Assembly: GCA_031404435.1 (NCBI GenBank)
Contig: JANNHO010000290.1
Location: forward strand, 1-5,772
Source of the DNA: VFMC01 sp031404435
GTDB lineage: Bacteria > Actinomycetota > Acidimicrobiia > Acidimicrobiales > Ilumatobacteraceae
Reading direction: 5' to 3'
Length of the DNA: 5,772 bases
The notes beneath the pieces are model-generated. The model worked only from the letters and a program-made list of their open reading frames with translations, was not told the origin of the DNA and ran no database searches. Below, one piece after another: positions 4,841 to 5,772 of the stretch; the first letter of the stretch is position 1, and each line of letters starts with the position of its first letter. A program made the translations under genes and the position numbers.

Positions 4841-4869
4841 TATCGCAACTTCTGCTTAAACTTGCGATA
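4841..4869. promoter_or_regulatory. operator-like dyad B upstream of the Fic gene
   Basis: TATCGCAACTT (4841-4851) and AACTTGCGATA (4859-4869) form an 11-7-11 dyad matching at 10 of 11 positions, including a perfect 8-bp outer arm (TATCGCAA/TTGCGATA). The spacer end and right arm contain TAAACT (4857-4862), a possible -10, but no matching -35 is clear. The dyad ends 10 bases before the leader frame and 60 bases before the Fic ATG. Confidence 0.6.
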
Positions 4870-4879
4870 GAGTCGGTCC

Positions 4880-4933
4880 GTGGCTGAACTCTCGTTTGAG
4901 CCCGAGGCACAACTGGCGGCGGCCGGTTCATGA
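4880..4933 (+). CDS. possible 17-residue leader peptide overlapping the Fic start
   Basis: The GTG at 4880 opens a frame of 17 codons (MAELSFEPEAQLAAAGS) whose TGA (4931-4933) overlaps the Fic ATG as ATGA. G/C is common at third positions. The ribosome site is weak (GAG at 4870-4872). The Fic ATG itself also lacks a strong ribosome site, so ribosomes ending the leader could re-initiate on Fic. It could equally be a chance frame or a marker of a different Fic start. No function is claimed. Confidence 0.3.
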   Translation: MAELSFEPEAQLAAAGS

Positions 4934-5772
4934 CGCGCTCCGGCTCCGTCCCGCAGGACGAACCCCGCGCCTGGACACCCGATGGCGAGTGGCCTGCAGT
5001 CGGCTACGTCGAGGAGGTGTGGGATGGCGACCGCGACCGGATCCCTCGCTCACGACGCAGGGACTACGCCGGAACCTACCGGGCCGCCGTCGTGCCGGAG
5101 ATCGCCCACCGAACGGTCGCCGTGTCGACCGCGGTGCAAGCGCTGGCGGAGGACGCCGCAATAGAGGTGGCACGCTTCGACGGCGAGATCGATGGCGAGA
5201 TTGCCCCGCTGGCATCGGTGCTGCTCCGCTCCGAATCGGCGGCGTCCTCACAGATCGAGCACCTGACCGCGTCGGCCAAGGCGATCGCGATGGCCGAACT
5301 CGGAGACACCGACCGAGCCAACGCGTCGCTCATCGTCGCCAACTGCCGAGCGATGCTCGCCGCAGTCGGACTCGCAGACCGTCTCGATGAAAGCGCCGTC
5401 ATCGCCATGCACTCGGCACTGATGTCCGAATCAGCACCGAAGATCGTCGGACGATGGCGGCAAGAGCCGGTGTGGATCGGCACCAGCAGCTACGGACCGC
5501 ACACTGCATCGTTCGTCCCCCCGCCGTACGAGATGGTGCCCAACGCGATGGCGGACCTGGTCCGCTACATCGCCCGAGACGACATCCCCGTCATCGTGCA
5601 AGTCGCGATCGCCCATGCCCAGTTCGAGACGATCCACCCGTTCCCCGACGGCAACGGCCGCACCGGCCGAGCCGTCGCCCACGCCATGCTGCGCGGCAAA
5701 CGACTGACCCGCCAGGTCACCGTGCCGGTGTCGGCCGGCCTGCTGAAAAACGTCGACGGCTACATCGCGGCG
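4930..5772 (+). CDS. Fic-domain protein (probable AMP-transferase, Fic_N type), 3' end beyond the window
   Basis: The first 281 residues are present and the frame is open at the right edge. The catalytic FIC motif HPFPDGNGRTGR is complete at residues 236-247, with H236 as the expected catalytic base and D240/N242/R244/R247 binding nucleotide phosphates and Mg2+. The substrate-side flap region is around 186-205 (GTSSYGPHTASFVPPPYEM). An N-terminal inhibitory helix of the SSxIE type lies at 106-110 (S106-S-Q-I-E110); E110 would block ATP gamma-phosphate placement. The residue after it is H111 rather than the usual G or N. Fic proteins transfer AMP to hydroxyl side chains of target proteins and are cytoplasmic. 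Members of this subtype usually run to about 370-400 residues with a C-terminal winged helix, which would lie outside the window. The ATG at 4930 is the only start between the in-frame TGA at 4897-4899 and the conserved region. Its target and role (toxin-like or housekeeping) cannot be told from the sequence. Confidence 0.93.
   Translation, partial: MTRSGSVPQDEPRAWTPDGEWPAVGYVEEVWDGDRDRIPRSRRRDYAGTYRAAVVPEIAHRTVAVSTAVQALAEDAAIEVARFDGEIDGEIAPLASVLLRSESAASSQIEHLTASAKAIAMAELGDTDRANASLIVANCRAMLAAVGLADRLDESAVIAMHSALMSESAPKIVGRWRQEPVWIGTSSYGPHTASFVPPPYEMVPNAMADLVRYIARDDIPVIVQVAIAHAQFETIHPFPDGNGRTGRAVAHAMLRGKRLTRQVTVPVSAGLLKNVDGYIAA

Overview
The window is GC-rich, and codon third positions are mostly G or C in every convincing gene. 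Gene content fits a high-GC actinobacterium: a BlaI/MecI-type repressor next to a short M56 peptidase, a CopC-CopD fusion and a DUF305 lipoprotein. An Acidimicrobiia-like host is a guess that cannot be tested from the sequence alone.

Layout. Bases 1-216 hold no recognisable gene. A BlaI/MecI/CopY-family repressor (278-634) overlaps by one base (TGATG) a membrane zinc peptidase of the M56/BlaR type (634-1530). The peptidase reading frame appears broken near its 3' end by one extra G in a run of five. On the minus strand, reading from right to left, is a tightly coupled set: a 44-codon open frame (2353-2219), a small thioredoxin-fold protein (2219-1926) and an unrecognised gene (1929-1400) that also seems to carry a single-base frameshift. 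Divergent from this set on the plus strand is copCD (2448-3887), followed by a DUF305 lipoprotein (3909-4514). Bases 4515-4800 are non-coding with hairpins. Bases 4801-4869 hold two tandem imperfect dyads. A 17-codon leader frame follows, overlapping the start of a Fic-domain gene that runs off the right edge.

How it may work together. A palindrome of the form CTACA-N3-TGTAG occurs three times (1518-1530, 2397-2409, 3875-3887), with a one-mismatch version just upstream of the repressor gene (217-229). TACA/TGTA dyads are the known recognition core of BlaI/MecI/CopY repressors. The inference is a small self-contained regulon. The M56 peptidase would inactivate the repressor on a signal, which from the target genes is probably copper. 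That would release copCD (periplasmic Cu(II) capture and membrane transfer), the DUF305 copper-type lipoprotein, and possibly the divergent thioredoxin-like set. The Fic gene has its own different operator-like repeats and is probably a separate unit.

The two single-base frameshifts, both in homopolymer runs, mean that sequence error or gene decay must be considered before the M56 gene and the unknown minus-strand gene are treated as intact.
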